In this document: positions 1 through 9,502 of the stretch, piece after piece
How the letters are laid out: every line of letters begins with the position of its first letter
Numbering within the stretch: position 1 is the first letter of the stretch
Source: Ochrobactrum sp. CM-21-5
GTDB lineage: Bacteria > Pseudomonadota > Alphaproteobacteria > Rhizobiales > Rhizobiaceae
Assembly (NCBI RefSeq): GCF_014253075.1
Contig: NZ_JACLZJ010000001.1
Location: 558,001 to 622,000 of the forward strand
Length of the DNA: 64,000 bases
Direction of reading: 5' to 3'
The notes under the pieces: generated by a model
The model's input: the letters and a program-made list of their open reading frames with translations, nothing else
Databases searched by the model: none
Told to the model about the DNA's origin: nothing
Position numbers and translations under genes: made by a program

Positions 1-128
1 AATGTCGTTTTGCCAGAGCCCGACGTGCCGACAATGGCTGTGATGCTGTGTGGCTCGACCGTGAAACTGACTGCGTCGACGGCCGCGCGCCCATTATAAT
101 TCTTGGTGATATGGTCGAACTCTATCAT
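1..128 (-). CDS. Osmoprotectant (betaine-type) ABC transporter ATP-binding protein, N-terminal part only
   Basis: Only the first 42 codons lie in the window; the gene runs off the left edge. The start ATG at 128 overlaps the stop of the upstream permease gene by four bases (ATGA), so the two are translationally coupled. The visible protein begins MIEFDHITKNY and reaches a Walker A motif GTSGSGKT near residue 34, typical of the nucleotide-binding subunit of an ABC importer. The neighbouring permease and OsmF-like binding protein identify it by context as the energy subunit of a compatible-solute uptake system of the YehX/OsmV type; the sequence seen does not itself prove the substrate. Confidence 0.85.
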   Translation of the reverse strand, partial: MIEFDHITKNYNGRAAVDAVSFTVEPHSITAIVGTSGSGKTT

Positions 129-1342
129 GACGTTTTGCTCCGGTCGGAGATTTCAATTGCAGCGTCGAGGATGACGGCGGCAGCAAAGGCAAGCAAAACA
201 GTCGGGAGTGCCCCCAGCAGCACGAGATCCATTGCAGTCTGGCCGATGCCTTGAAAGACGAATGTGCCGAAACCGCCGCCGCCGATGAGCGCGGCAATGG
301 TGGTCAGGCCGATATTCTGCACCATGACAATGCGAATGCCAGTCAGGATGACCGGGAACGCTAGCGGAAATTCCGTCTTGACGAGGCGTTGCAGCCGCGT
401 CATGCCCATGCCGCGGGCAGCGTCGGTTACAGGATCCGGCACATTCGCAAGTCCCGCAACGGTATTGGCGACAATCGGCAGAAGCGAATAGAGAAACAGC
501 GCAACGAACGCGGGCGCAGCACCGATCCCGCGTATTCCGAGGCTCGCCGCCCATGGAAATTGTGTGGTCAGCCAGCTGAGCGGTGCAATCAGTATGCCGA
601 ACAGCGCCATGGACGGGATGGTCTGGACGATGTTGAGGCTGTTGAGCACGAATGCACGCAGGCGTGGCAAGCGATGGCAGACAAGGCCAAGTGGAATTGC
701 GGCGATGGTCGCTGCTGCCAGCGATCCTAGCGCAAGCTCCACATGACGTTGGGCTTCATTCCAGAAACTGCCGGAGCGGCTTTGATATTCCTTCATGAAG
801 GAAATGCTGTCCCATAGCCCGGAAGTGAGCAGCAATGCGAGGAGCAGCGCTGCCACAATGAGCAATCCCACCCGCACCAGCGGGCGCACATGCATGCGCA
901 CCAGACCGTCTGCCACATAAAGACTGACCGCGAAAAGCAGCAGCCAGAAGCCCGAAGCGGGCGAAATGCGAGCGTAAGAGTTTCCGTCCGGTGAAAGATG
1001 TGATGCGGCAAGCCCGATCGCCACCATAAGCACGGCCAGACCGGCCAGACTGGCCAGAAGGCGCAGGAACCGCCCGTTACCGAACAAAGCTATCAGCAGG
1101 CTCACTGCCATGACAATAACGAACGCCGTTGCAGGAGCGATCGGCAGCGCCTCGAAGAGAAAGCGCGGCTCGCCCTGCACGATACGGTTGGCTCGGAACG
1201 TGGCAAACGGCAATAACAGGCCGATGAGCCCCAGAACCGTTATCGCAAAACCCAGCTTGTCAATGCGATGGAGCAAGACTCCCAAACCGTTTGGCAATGC
1301 CTTTTGCGTCGCGGGTCTATGTGCTGCGATTATATCCGGCAA
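125..1342 (-). CDS. Osmoprotectant ABC transporter permease (YehY-like, with extra N-terminal membrane region)
   Basis: A 405-residue membrane protein. The N-terminal half (about residues 25-185) has several hydrophobic segments, and the C-terminal half (about 200-395) is a binding-protein-dependent transport permease domain with the cytoplasmic loop TDAARGMGMTRLQR. Single-domain OpuBB-type permeases are roughly half this length, so this long form fits the E. coli YehY type. It lies between the osmF-like gene (16 bp upstream) and the ATPase (4-base overlap), forming one operon read leftward. The start is TTG with a purine-rich GGAAGG about eight bases before it. Likely function is the inner-membrane channel for glycine betaine or a related solute; the exact substrate is inferred. 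Confidence 0.85.
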   Translation of the reverse strand: MPDIIAAHRPATQKALPNGLGVLLHRIDKLGFAITVLGLIGLLLPFATFRANRIVQGEPRFLFEALPIAPATAFVIVMAVSLLIALFGNGRFLRLLASLAGLAVLMVAIGLAASHLSPDGNSYARISPASGFWLLLFAVSLYVADGLVRMHVRPLVRVGLLIVAALLLALLLTSGLWDSISFMKEYQSRSGSFWNEAQRHVELALGSLAAATIAAIPLGLVCHRLPRLRAFVLNSLNIVQTIPSMALFGILIAPLSWLTTQFPWAASLGIRGIGAAPAFVALFLYSLLPIVANTVAGLANVPDPVTDAARGMGMTRLQRLVKTEFPLAFPVILTGIRIVMVQNIGLTTIAALIGGGGFGTFVFQGIGQTAMDLVLLGALPTVLLAFAAAVILDAAIEISDRSKTS

Positions 1343-1358
1343 GAATCCGCCTTCCGGG

Positions 1359-2288
1359 TTACTTGAGGAAGCCGTTCTTTTTCAGGAAATCTTCCGCGAC
1401 TGCCTTGGCAGGTTCGCCGCCCAGCTGCACGCGACCGTTCAGATCCTGCAATGTCGTGAGGTCGAGCTTCTCAAAGACGGGTTTCAGCAGCTCTTCGATG
1501 CGCGGATTCTGCTTCAGCACGTCTTCGCGGATGATCGGTGCGGGCTGATAGACCGGCTGCACATGCTTGTCATCTTCAAGCACGACCAGGCCGGACGGGG
1601 CAATGCCGCCATCCGTTCCATAGACCATGGCGGCATTGGCGCCATTGGTCTGGTTGGCTGCGGCTGCGATGGTCGCCGCCGTATCGCCGCCCGAAAGCGT
1701 GATGAGCTGGTCCTGCTTCAGCGTGAAGCCATAGGTGGTCTGGAACGCGGGGAGGGCGGCTGCAGAATTCACGAATTCCGACGAAGCGGCCAGAACCACC
1801 GTGCCGCCGCCGGAAACATATTTGCCGAAATCGCTTAACGTCGCCAGCTTGTTTTCGTCAGTGACATCCTTGCGCACGGCAATGCCCCAGGTGTTGTTGG
1901 CGGGCGAAGGCGAAAGCCAGACGATCTTGTTGGCGTCGTAATCGAGCTTCTTGGCCATTTCATAGGCCTTGGCCGGATCTTTCCAGAGCGGGTCTTCGGC
2001 CTTGTTGAAGAAAAAGGCGGCGTTACCCGTGTATTCAGGATAGATGTCGATCTCGCCTACGGTAATCGCTTTGCGAACCACGGGCGTGGCGCCAAGCTGA
2101 ATGCGATCTGTGGTCTTGATGCCGTTGGCGTTGAGAACAGAGAGGATGATATTGCCGAGAACGCCGCCTTCAGTGTCGATCTTCGATGAAACGACGACCT
2201 GTGCTTGTGCCGTTGTGGCGAACGGGGTTGCGCCGACAAAAAGTGCAACCGCGACAGCCGTCCCCTTCAGAAGGCTTTTATAAGACAT
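1359..2288 (-). CDS. osmF: Osmoprotectant ABC transporter substrate-binding protein (OsmF/YehZ family)
   Basis: A 309-residue periplasmic binding protein. Residues 1-29 form a signal peptide ending TAQA, followed by the mature start QVVVSSKIDTEGG. The sequence contains the OpuAC/QAT-type features GATPVVRKAITVGEIDIYPEYTG and YGTDGGIAPSGLVVLEDD characteristic of betaine/choline/quaternary amine binding proteins, in which aromatic residues cage the substrate. It is the first gene of the leftward transporter operon. The 228-bp upstream gap contains an imperfect inverted repeat (2371-2396). Membership of the OsmF family is clear; whether the ligand is glycine betaine, choline or another quaternary ammonium compound is inferred. 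Confidence 0.9.
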   Translation of the reverse strand: MSYKSLLKGTAVAVALFVGATPFATTAQAQVVVSSKIDTEGGVLGNIILSVLNANGIKTTDRIQLGATPVVRKAITVGEIDIYPEYTGNAAFFFNKAEDPLWKDPAKAYEMAKKLDYDANKIVWLSPSPANNTWGIAVRKDVTDENKLATLSDFGKYVSGGGTVVLAASSEFVNSAAALPAFQTTYGFTLKQDQLITLSGGDTAATIAAAANQTNGANAAMVYGTDGGIAPSGLVVLEDDKHVQPVYQPAPIIREDVLKQNPRIEELLKPVFEKLDLTTLQDLNGRVQLGGEPAKAVAEDFLKKNGFLK

Positions 2289-2370
2289 GTTTCTTTTCCC
2301 ATTACGCTGGTTTCGCCTTGGAAGAATAAACTATAGCGTGAGCGGGAAAAAGAAACCTTGAATTGACATT

Positions 2371-2396
2371 CCTCCTGACAGCGGGCTGACAGGAGG
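2371..2396. promoter_or_regulatory. Imperfect inverted repeat between gdhA and osmF
   Basis: Arms CCTCCTGACAGC and GCTGACAGGAGG around a 2-base centre pair except at one position. It lies downstream of the glutamate dehydrogenase gene and 83 bp upstream of the osmF start. There is no T-run on either side, so an operator or mRNA stem is as likely as a terminator. Confidence 0.45.
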
Positions 2397-2516
2397 ATGG
2401 CTTTCAGGAAAAATCGGAAAACCTGATATGTTTTTCCGAAATTATCGTGCTTCGGTTGAAGCTGATATGGTCAGTGGATGGCCCCGAAGACGGGATCATC
2501 CATGTCTTTCAGCCTT

Positions 2517-3782
2517 TCAGGCCGCAAAGTCGTTCTGGGTGCCGTGCGCTTCGATGGCCTGTGCAAGGCGCTCCAGCGCATGCACATAGGCGGCGGTACG
2601 CAAGGTGACGCCATGCTCCTTGGCATGATTCCAGATTGCTCGTCCCTCGCGTTCCATGATCGTCTTGAGACGGTCGTGAATTTCTTCCAGCGTCCAGTAA
2701 TAGCCTTGGCGGTTCTGAACCCATTCGAAGTAGGAAACAGTCACGCCGCCAGCATTGGCAAGAATGTCTGGCAGGACTATCGCGCCCTTTTCGGCAAGGA
2801 TCTTGTCTGCTTCCGCCGTGACCGGACCGTTGGCAAGCTCGACGATCAGCTTGGCTTTGATCGAAGCGGCATTGTCTTCATGGATCATGTTTTCCATGGC
2901 GCTTGGCACGAGAACATCGCAATCTGCGGCGACCAGTTCATCAGCTGTAATCGCTTCGTGGCCATTTTGGCCTGCCGTGGAAATAACAGACTTGCCCTGG
3001 CTTTTGGCTTCCAGCAGCAAGTCGAGGTCCAGACCATCGGCACAATGAACGGCGCCGGATGAATCCGATACAGCGACGACCTTATGACCATCGTCTGCCA
3101 TGAGCTTGGCGATGAACTGACCGGCATTGCCAAAGCCCTGAACGGCAACGCGAAGCTGTGCAGCAAGACCGAGATCCCTGGATAGGTGGCACACCAGATA
3201 GAAGCCGCCGCGTGCCGTGGCATCGTTACGTCCGAGCGAACCGCCAAGCGCCAGCGGCTTGCCGGTGATGACGGCAGGCGATGACTGGCCGACGATCTGC
3301 GCATATTCGTCTGCCATCCAGCCCATGATCATGGAGTTGGTGTAGACGTCCGGGGCCGGAATATCGCGGTCAGGGCCGAGAATGCTGGAGAAGGCCTGGA
3401 TGTATGCGCGCGACAGGCGCTCCAGTTCAGCCTTGGAAAGCTGGCGCGGATCGACCTGAATGGCGCCCTTGCCGCCGCCGTAAGGCAGGTTCATCACAGC
3501 ACATTTGAAGGTCATCCAGAAGGCGAGGGTTTCGACTTCTTCCATGGTCGCCTCAGGGTGGTAGCGAATACCGCCCTTTGTCGGTCCACGCGTGTCGTCA
3601 TAACGGCAACGCCAGGCAAGAAAGGATTTACGCGAGCCATCATCCATACGGATCATGAGCCGCACTTTCGTGGTTTCGCGCGCGTATTTCAGCTTTTCAA
3701 TAACATCCGCATCGATATTGATGTGGCTTGCAGCCTCATCAAGACGAACGAGCGCGCTTTCAAGTATGTTCTCCTTGGACAC
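2517..3782 (-). CDS. gdhA: Glutamate dehydrogenase
   Basis: A 421-residue Glu/Leu/Phe/Val dehydrogenase, close to the usual 420-430 residues of the hexameric RocG/GudB-type enzymes. The N-terminal domain contains the substrate-binding stretch TKGGIRYHPEA and the catalytic-lysine motif PYGGGKGAI (about residue 105). The C-terminal Rossmann domain has VQGFGNAGQF (about residue 220). It interconverts glutamate with 2-oxoglutarate plus ammonium. The start is GTG with an AAGGTGA ribosome-binding site six bases upstream. It stands alone and diverges from the sarcosine oxidase operon; nitrogen released from methylated glycines would meet glutamate metabolism here, but this link is inference. NAD or NADP preference cannot be decided by eye. 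Confidence 0.93.
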   Translation of the reverse strand: MSKENILESALVRLDEAASHINIDADVIEKLKYARETTKVRLMIRMDDGSRKSFLAWRCRYDDTRGPTKGGIRYHPEATMEEVETLAFWMTFKCAVMNLPYGGGKGAIQVDPRQLSKAELERLSRAYIQAFSSILGPDRDIPAPDVYTNSMIMGWMADEYAQIVGQSSPAVITGKPLALGGSLGRNDATARGGFYLVCHLSRDLGLAAQLRVAVQGFGNAGQFIAKLMADDGHKVVAVSDSSGAVHCADGLDLDLLLEAKSQGKSVISTAGQNGHEAITADELVAADCDVLVPSAMENMIHEDNAASIKAKLIVELANGPVTAEADKILAEKGAIVLPDILANAGGVTVSYFEWVQNRQGYYWTLEEIHDRLKTIMEREGRAIWNHAKEHGVTLRTAAYVHALERLAQAIEAHGTQNDFAA

Positions 3783-4120
3783 GAAATCACCTTTCTTGCG
3801 TTTATTTTTTTAAAATGGGCTTTTGTGAATGATTTCGTAGTCTGTTACGCAACAAAAGAAAAGAGAAAAGGACAATAATGTTGTCCTATTTATACAGGGA
3901 ATTTAAGAAACCGCTATTGCGTGGTGAAACGGTGACACTGTGTGGGCCGATGGCGAGCCGTGATGTCGCGAAATGGTGGGCATGTCGTATTTGTGGCGTC
4001 TTTTGACGCAAGCCTGCTGTCGAGATTCTGCGGGAGACAATAGAACTACCAATAAAGGCTTCGCACGGGCCGTGACGGCATGTGCAAGCGCGAAACTGGT
4101 GCCCCAACTGGTAGTTGTTC
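3783..4120. other. Divergent intergenic region between gdhA and soxB
   Basis: About 340 bases without a convincing gene; it must hold the promoters of both divergent units. The part next to gdhA is AT-rich. I see no riboswitch, tRNA or strong terminator. Short open frames here have no ribosome-binding site or recognisable product. Confidence 0.5.
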
Positions 4121-5374
4121 ATGTCTCGCTTCTCTCTTGCTTCAGTCGTTAAAAACGCGCTTTCGGGCAATAAAAACTGGGAGCCGCAATGGCCCGACGC
4201 CGAACCGAAAGCCGAATATGATGTCATTATCGTTGGTGCTGGTGGGCATGGCCTCGGCACGGCCTATTATCTTGCCAAGGAACACGGCATCACCAATGTC
4301 GCGGTGATCGAAAAAGGGTGGCTCGGCGGCGGCAATACCGGGCGCAACACAACCATCATCCGCTCCAACTATCTCTATGATGAAAGCGCGCATCTTTACG
4401 ATCACGCCGTCAAGCTCTGGGAAGGGCTGAGCCAGGAACTCAATTACAACGTTATGTTCTCGCAACGCGGCGTGATGATGCTCGCGCATACGCAGCATGA
4501 CAGGCAGAGCTTCCAGCGGCACATTCATGCCAACCGCCTCAACGGTGTTGATAATGAATGGCTGACGAAAGAACAGGCGAAGGAATATTGCCCGCCGCTC
4601 GATATTTCCCCAAATGCCCGTTATCCGGTCATCGGCGCCACCTTGCAGCGGCGCGGCGGCGTTGCCCGTCACGATGCGGTGGCCTGGGGCTATGCGCGCG
4701 GCGCTTCGCAGCGCGGTGTCGACATCATCCAGAACTGCCCGGTGCTGGCGGTCCGCCGGGATGCGTCGGGCCGTGTTTCGGGTGTCGAAACCCCGCGCGG
4801 CTTCATCAAGGCAAAAAAGGTCGCCGTGGTGGCTGCGGGCAATACTTCGGTGATCATGGACACGGCGGGTGTGCGTATGCCGCTCGAAAGTTTTCCGCTT
4901 CAGGCGCTGGTGTCGGAACCTGTCAAGCCGATCTTCCCCTGCGTGGTCATGTCCAACACGGCCCATGCCTATATCAGCCAGTCCGACAAGGGCGAGCTGG
5001 TGATCGGATCGGGCACGGACCAATATGTCTCCTACAGCCAGCGCGGCGGCCTGCCGCTCATTGAGCATACGCTGGCTGCGATCTGCGAAGTCTTTCCGAT
5101 TTTCACCCGTATGAGGATGCTGCGCAAATGGGGCGGCATCGTTGATGTCACGCCTGACCGCTCGCCGATCATCGGCAAGACGCCGGTGCCCGGTCTTTAT
5201 GTCAATTGCGGCTGGGGCACGGGCGGTTTCAAGGCGACGCCGGGCTCGGCCAATGTCTTTGCGCATACGGTTGCGCGCGACGAGCCGCACTGGATCAACG
5301 CGCCGTTTACACTTGAACGTTTCACCACCGGCAGGCTCATAGATGAAGCAGCCGCTGCCGCTGTGGCTCACTAA
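4121..5374 (+). CDS. soxB: Sarcosine oxidase subunit beta
   Basis: A 417-residue FAD-dependent subunit of heterotetrameric sarcosine oxidase, which oxidatively demethylates sarcosine to glycine with transfer of the one-carbon unit to tetrahydrofolate and production of hydrogen peroxide. An N-terminal dinucleotide-binding motif [15 protein letters not shown] sits at about residues 38-52, followed by the family stretch [17 protein letters not shown] histidine in RHDAVAWG (about residue 184) lies where the family binds FMN covalently; that assignment is by analogy. The ATG at 4121 is preferred over the in-frame TTG six bases earlier because it gives the typical family start. It is the first gene of soxBDAG. 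Confidence 0.95.
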   Translation: MSRFSLASVVKNALSGNKNWEPQWPDAEPKAEYDVIIVGAGGHGLGTAYYLAKEHGITNVAVIEKGWLGGGNTGRNTTIIRSNYLYDESAHLYDHAVKLWEGLSQELNYNVMFSQRGVMMLAHTQHDRQSFQRHIHANRLNGVDNEWLTKEQAKEYCPPLDISPNARYPVIGATLQRRGGVARHDAVAWGYARGASQRGVDIIQNCPVLAVRRDASGRVSGVETPRGFIKAKKVAVVAAGNTSVIMDTAGVRMPLESFPLQALVSEPVKPIFPCVVMSNTAHAYISQSDKGELVIGSGTDQYVSYSQRGGLPLIEHTLAAICEVFPIFTRMRMLRKWGGIVDVTPDRSPIIGKTPVPGLYVNCGWGTGGFKATPGSANVFAHTVARDEPHWINAPFTLERFTTGRLIDEAAAAAVAH

Positions 5375-5391
5375 GGAATAGGGGAAACCTC

Positions 5392-5697
5392 ATGCTTTTG
5401 ATCCGCTGTCCCTATTGCGAAATGGAACGCCCGGAACTGGAATTTTCCTATGCCGGCGAAGCGCATATTGCGCGCCCTTCCGATCCTTCCGCGCTTTCCG
5501 ATGATGAATGGCGCGATTTTCTGTTCACGCGCGCCAATCCGCGCGGCACCCATTATGAACGCTGGCGGCATATCAATGGCTGCGGCCGCTTCTTCAATGC
5601 CGTGCGCGATACGGTGAGCGACAAGTTTGTCAAGACTTACGAGGCGGGGGAACCGCGTCCGGTGCAGGTCGAAACTGCGGCTGCGGAGACGAAATAA
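5392..5697 (+). CDS. soxD: Sarcosine oxidase subunit delta
   Basis: A 101-residue protein of normal length for SoxD. It begins MLLIRCPYCEMERPELEF, with the CPYC pair, and later has HYERWRHINGCGRFFN; these Cys and His residues are the zinc ligands in characterised heterotetrameric sarcosine oxidases. The subunit is structural rather than catalytic. It starts 17 bases after soxB behind a GGGGAA-type ribosome-binding site, and its stop overlaps the soxA start by one base (TAATG), so the order B-D-A is strictly coupled. Confidence 0.95.
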   Translation: MLLIRCPYCEMERPELEFSYAGEAHIARPSDPSALSDDEWRDFLFTRANPRGTHYERWRHINGCGRFFNAVRDTVSDKFVKTYEAGEPRPVQVETAAAETK

Positions 5698-8696
5698 TGA
5701 CCGATATGCGTATTCAGAACAAAGGCCGCGTCAACCGCTCGAAGCCGGTGCGCTTCACTTTCAACGGCCAGAATTATAATGGTTTCGAGGGCGATACGCT
5801 TGCTTCCGCCCTGCTTGGCCATGGCGAGCATCTGGCGGGTCGCTCGTTCAAATATCACCGTCCGCGCGGCATTCTTTCCGCAGGCTCGGAAGAACCAAAT
5901 GCGTTGATGGGCGTCTCGCGCGGGGGCGGACGCTATGAACCGAACACGCGCGCAACCGTGCTTGAGCTTTATGACGGGCTGAAAGCGGAAAGCCAGAACC
6001 ACTGGCCGTCGCTCAAACGTGATGTCGGCGCGGTCAATGATGCGCTCTACATGTTCTTCTCGGCAGGCTTCTACTACAAGACCTTCATGTGGCCCAAGAG
6101 CTTCTGGAACAAGGTCTATGAGCCTTTCATCCGTGGCGCTGCGGGTCTGGGAAAATCGCCCGTCGAACCCGATCCCGATAGCTATGCCAGCCGCTATGCC
6201 CATTGCGACGTGCTGGTGGTGGGGGCGGGGCCTGCCGGTCTTGCGGCAGCACTTGAAGCCGCAAAAAGCGGCGCCAGGGTCATGCTGGTCGATGAGCAGG
6301 CGGAAATGGGCGGCTCGCTGCTTTCCGAGCCGGAGCCGGTCATCAATGGCCGTGCAAGCTGGGACTGGCTGCATGAAACGCTGGCGGCACTCGGCTCCAT
6401 GCCCAATGTCACGCTGCTGCCGCGTACCACGGCCATCGGCTATTATCACCAGAATATGCTGGGCCTTTGCCAGCGCCTGACCGATCACCAGTCGAAACCC
6501 GCGACCAACGCCCCGCGCGAGCGCATGTGGCGTGTGCGCGCAAAGCAGGTGGTGCTGGCGCAGGGTGCCATCGAAAAGCCGCTGGTCTTTGCTGGCAATG
6601 ACCGGCCCGGTGTCATGCTGGCTTCCGCCGCGCGCACCTATCTCAACCGCTATGGCGTCAAGGTCGGCAACAAGGCGGTTGTCGTCACCTCGCATGATTC
6701 CGCATGGCTTGCGGCCTTCGATCTGGCGGTCGCAGGCGTCAGCGTTCCCGCCATCATCGACATACGCGAACAAGTCGCCGATAGCCTTCTCAACCGCGCC
6801 AAGATGCTGGGCATCGAAACGCTGACCGGCTGGACCGTGACCGACACATCGGGCCGTCTTCGCGTCTCGTCGGTGCGCGCTAACCCGGTCAAGGGCGGCG
6901 CGGTCGGGGGCGCGCGCACGATTGCCTGCGATGTGGTGCTGATGTCGGGCGGATGGAATCCGAGCGTGCATCTCTTCTCGCATACCAAGGGCCAGCTTGT
7001 CTGGGATGAGGAGCGCCAGATTTACCTGCCGGGCCAGCGCACCGAAGAAAGCCGCTGTGCGGGTGCGGGAAATGGTAACTTCGATCTTCAGGCGGCATTG
7101 CGCGAAGGCGCGGAAAGCGGCGCTGCCGCTGCGACCGATGCAGGCCGCAAGACGCGGGCTTCCGAATATGCAGTCGCTGGCGATTTCGTCTGCACTGGCG
7201 TCAATTGCCGCGAATTGCCCACCGATCGCGATCCGGGCAAGGCCAAGGCGTTCATCGATTTCCAGAACGATGTGACCGCCAAGGATATCCGGCTGGCCGT
7301 GCGCGAGGGCTTTCGCTCCATCGAACATATCAAGCGCTATACTACCACCGGCATGGCGACCGATCAGGGCAAGACCTCCAATATCAACGGATTGGCGGTT
7401 GCCTCCGATGCGCTCAGCCGTTCTGCTCCGCAGGTGGGCCTGACGACTTTCCGCCCGCCCTATACGCCGACGACTTTCGGCACCTTCTGCGGTTACAATC
7501 GGGGCAAGCTGTTCGATGTGACGCGCAAGACGCCTATCGACGCCTGGGCGGAACAGCATGGCGCGGCCTTCGAGCCGGTCTCGCTGTGGCGTCGCGCCTG
7601 GTATTTCCCCAGGCCCGGCGAGGATATACAGCAGGCGGTTGCGCGCGAATGCAAGGCGACGCGCCAATCACTGGGCATGTTCGATGCCTCGACCCTTGGC
7701 AAGATCGAAGTGGTCGGGCCGGATGCGGCAGAATTCATGAACCGCATGTATACCAATCCGTGGATCAAGCTGGGCGTCGGTCGCTGTCGCTACGGCCTGC
7801 TTCTGGGGGAAGATGGCTATATCCGCGATGACGGCGTGGTGGGCAGGCTCTCGCAGGATCGTTTCCACGTCACCACCACGACCGGCGGTGCGGCCAGCGT
7901 GCTCAATATGATGGAGGATTATCTCCAGACGGAATGGCCGGACCTCAAGGTCTCGCTCACCTCGACCACCGAGCAATGGGCCGTGGTGGCGATCAACGGC
8001 CCGAATGCGCGCAAGCTCATCGAGCCGATGGTCGAGGGCGCCGATATTTCTGATGAAGCCTTCCCGCATATGTCGGTGACAGAATGTAAGTTCCTCGGTG
8101 TGCCCGCGCGTCTGTTCCGCATGAGTTTCACCGGCGAACTGGGCTTTGAAATCAATGTCCCGGCGCGTTACGGGCTGGCGCTGTGGAAAGCTCTTTATGA
8201 AGCCGGCCAGCAATATGACGTCACGCCCTATGGTACCGAAACCATGCACGTTCTGCGCGCTGAAAAGGGCTATATCATCGTCGGTCAGGACACGGATGGC
8301 ACCGTGACGCCCGATGACGCCAGCCTTGGCTGGGCCATTGGCAAGCAGAAAGCTGATTTCGTCGGCAAGCGTTCGCTGTCCCGCCCTGATATTTTGAAGA
8401 AGGACCGCAAGCATCTTGTCGGCCTTCTGACCAAGGACCCGAAAATCGTGCTGGAAGAGGGCGCGCAGATCGTCGCTGATCCGAAGCAGGCGCTGCCGAT
8501 GACCATGCTTGGCCATGTCACCTCGTCCTACTGGAGCGAGGCACTGGACCGATCCATCGCCATAGCACTAGTCGCGGGCGGCAAGGATCGAATGGGTGAG
8601 ACACTCTATATGCCAACGACCGATGGCCGGGTGCTTGAAGCCATCGTCACTGGAACGGTCTTCTATGACCCCGAAGGCAAGAAGCTGAACGGATAA
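5697..8696 (+). CDS. soxA: Sarcosine oxidase subunit alpha
   Basis: A 999-residue subunit, the normal length for SoxA. An N-terminal region (about 15-110) has a ferredoxin-like 2Fe-2S fold relationship in the family. It is followed by a pyridine-nucleotide oxidoreductase domain with VVGAGPAGLAAALEAAKSG near residue 175. From about residue 610 comes a GcvT-like aminomethyltransferase domain that handles the one-carbon unit with tetrahydrofolate (for example EPVSLWRRAWYFPRPGED and ELGFEINVPARYG). In the complex the alpha subunit carries NAD and the folate site while beta carries FAD and FMN. Its ATG shares a base with the soxD stop, and soxG follows after 10 bases. Confidence 0.95.
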   Translation: MTDMRIQNKGRVNRSKPVRFTFNGQNYNGFEGDTLASALLGHGEHLAGRSFKYHRPRGILSAGSEEPNALMGVSRGGGRYEPNTRATVLELYDGLKAESQNHWPSLKRDVGAVNDALYMFFSAGFYYKTFMWPKSFWNKVYEPFIRGAAGLGKSPVEPDPDSYASRYAHCDVLVVGAGPAGLAAALEAAKSGARVMLVDEQAEMGGSLLSEPEPVINGRASWDWLHETLAALGSMPNVTLLPRTTAIGYYHQNMLGLCQRLTDHQSKPATNAPRERMWRVRAKQVVLAQGAIEKPLVFAGNDRPGVMLASAARTYLNRYGVKVGNKAVVVTSHDSAWLAAFDLAVAGVSVPAIIDIREQVADSLLNRAKMLGIETLTGWTVTDTSGRLRVSSVRANPVKGGAVGGARTIACDVVLMSGGWNPSVHLFSHTKGQLVWDEERQIYLPGQRTEESRCAGAGNGNFDLQAALREGAESGAAAATDAGRKTRASEYAVAGDFVCTGVNCRELPTDRDPGKAKAFIDFQNDVTAKDIRLAVREGFRSIEHIKRYTTTGMATDQGKTSNINGLAVASDALSRSAPQVGLTTFRPPYTPTTFGTFCGYNRGKLFDVTRKTPIDAWAEQHGAAFEPVSLWRRAWYFPRPGEDIQQAVARECKATRQSLGMFDASTLGKIEVVGPDAAEFMNRMYTNPWIKLGVGRCRYGLLLGEDGYIRDDGVVGRLSQDRFHVTTTTGGAASVLNMMEDYLQTEWPDLKVSLTSTTEQWAVVAINGPNARKLIEPMVEGADISDEAFPHMSVTECKFLGVPARLFRMSFTGELGFEINVPARYGLALWKALYEAGQQYDVTPYGTETMHVLRAEKGYIIVGQDTDGTVTPDDASLGWAIGKQKADFVGKRSLSRPDILKKDRKHLVGLLTKDPKIVLEEGAQIVADPKQALPMTMLGHVTSSYWSEALDRSIAIALVAGGKDRMGETLYMPTTDGRVLEAIVTGTVFYDPEGKKLNG

Positions 8697-8706
8697 GGAT
8701 TACATC

Positions 8707-9261
8707 ATGCTCGAACAGACCAACCCTTATTCGAACCGGCGTATCGTCATTTCCGGTCGTCTTGAAGTGCACTCGGCACCGGATGCAGCGCGTTTTATCC
8801 TGCGTATTGCGCCGGAAAAGCTTGCGCTGGCTGAAAAAGCGCTTGGCGCAAAAATTCCGGCGAAGATCGGTGATCTGGTGAAAACCGGCGAAACGGCGGT
8901 CGCCTGTATCGGCCCCGATGAGTGGTATATCTGGGCCGGGGAAGCGGAAGCGGGCGCAGTTGTCGAAGCTTTCGGCAAGCTTTATGAGAGCGAGCCGCAT
9001 AGTCTGGTTGAGGTCAGCCATCGTGAGACGGGCATAGACCTTACCGGGCCGCAGGCGGAATGGCTGCTTAATGCCGCTTCTCCGCTCGAACTGGCGCAGA
9101 TGAAAGCGCCGGGTGCTGCGCGCACGATCTTTGATCACGCGCAGATCATCCTCCTCAAGTGGGATGCCGCGCATTACCGGATCGAGGTGTGGAATTCTTT
9201 CGCCGATCACGTCTGGACCCTGCTGGAAGCCGCAAGCCACGAGGTCGAACTTTCTGTTTGA
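8707..9261 (+). CDS. soxG: Sarcosine oxidase subunit gamma
   Basis: A 184-residue protein in the position and size range of SoxG, the last subunit gene of heterotetrameric sarcosine oxidases. It contains GPDEWYIW and HRETGIDLTGPQAEWLLNAASPLEL, typical of the gamma subunit, which is distantly related to the GcvT fold but lacks the full active site. It starts 10 bases after soxA and is followed by a clear rho-independent terminator at 9282-9312, so the operon ends here. Confidence 0.93.
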   Translation: MLEQTNPYSNRRIVISGRLEVHSAPDAARFILRIAPEKLALAEKALGAKIPAKIGDLVKTGETAVACIGPDEWYIWAGEAEAGAVVEAFGKLYESEPHSLVEVSHRETGIDLTGPQAEWLLNAASPLELAQMKAPGAARTIFDHAQIILLKWDAAHYRIEVWNSFADHVWTLLEAASHEVELSV

Positions 9262-9281
9262 TCGTGCTTCGATAGTTCAAC

Positions 9282-9312
9282 AAAAACGCCGCTCATTCAG
9301 GGCGGCGTTTTT
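9282..9312 (+). terminator. Rho-independent terminator of soxBDAG
   Basis: A GC-rich stem (AAAAACGCCGC pairing with GCGGCGTTTTT) with an 8-9 base loop, running into further T-rich sequence, 20 bases after the soxG stop. Confidence 0.9.
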
Positions 9313-9324
9313 GTTTTTGCATCT

Positions 9325-9418
9325 TAGAGCGATTCCTGCATCAGAACCGTTCTAAGTCTTTGTTTCGTTGCATTATCTTCCACGAAACCCGCTATGCACT
9401 TTTTCTGGAAATGCTCTA
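9325..9418 (-). repeat. Palindromic intergenic repeat, copy 1 (Bru-RS/RIME-like)
   Basis: Begins TAGAGCGATTCC and ends GAAATGCTCTA. Its reverse complement aligns with the copies at 57138-57240 and 60994-61090: a TAGAGC end, a block around GAAAAGTG...CGGTTT, then an A/T-rich centre and a TCTGAT...CGCTCTA end. It follows the soxBDAG terminator. Such about 100-bp elements are known from Brucella (Bru-RS1/2) and rhizobia (RIME); exact family membership was not checked. Confidence 0.65.
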
Positions 9419-9502
9419 GTAGTGCAATTTCCGCCTTGTCTTGATTGAATCCATATGTGAAGACTATATTCAGATAAGAAATTCAAGGAGGAGAGTTTCC
9501 CT

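Noticed and set aside
3783-4120. Riboswitch upstream of the sarcosine oxidase operon
   Set aside because: I could not build a glycine-type or other known aptamer from this sequence.
4142-5371. 409-codon frame antisense to soxB
   Set aside because: Shadow of soxB with no independent support.
5637-7667. Long 676-codon open frame antisense to soxA
   Set aside because: Mirror of a strongly coding GC-rich gene; composition is Arg/His/Ala-rich shadow, with no ribosome-binding site and no recognisable domain.
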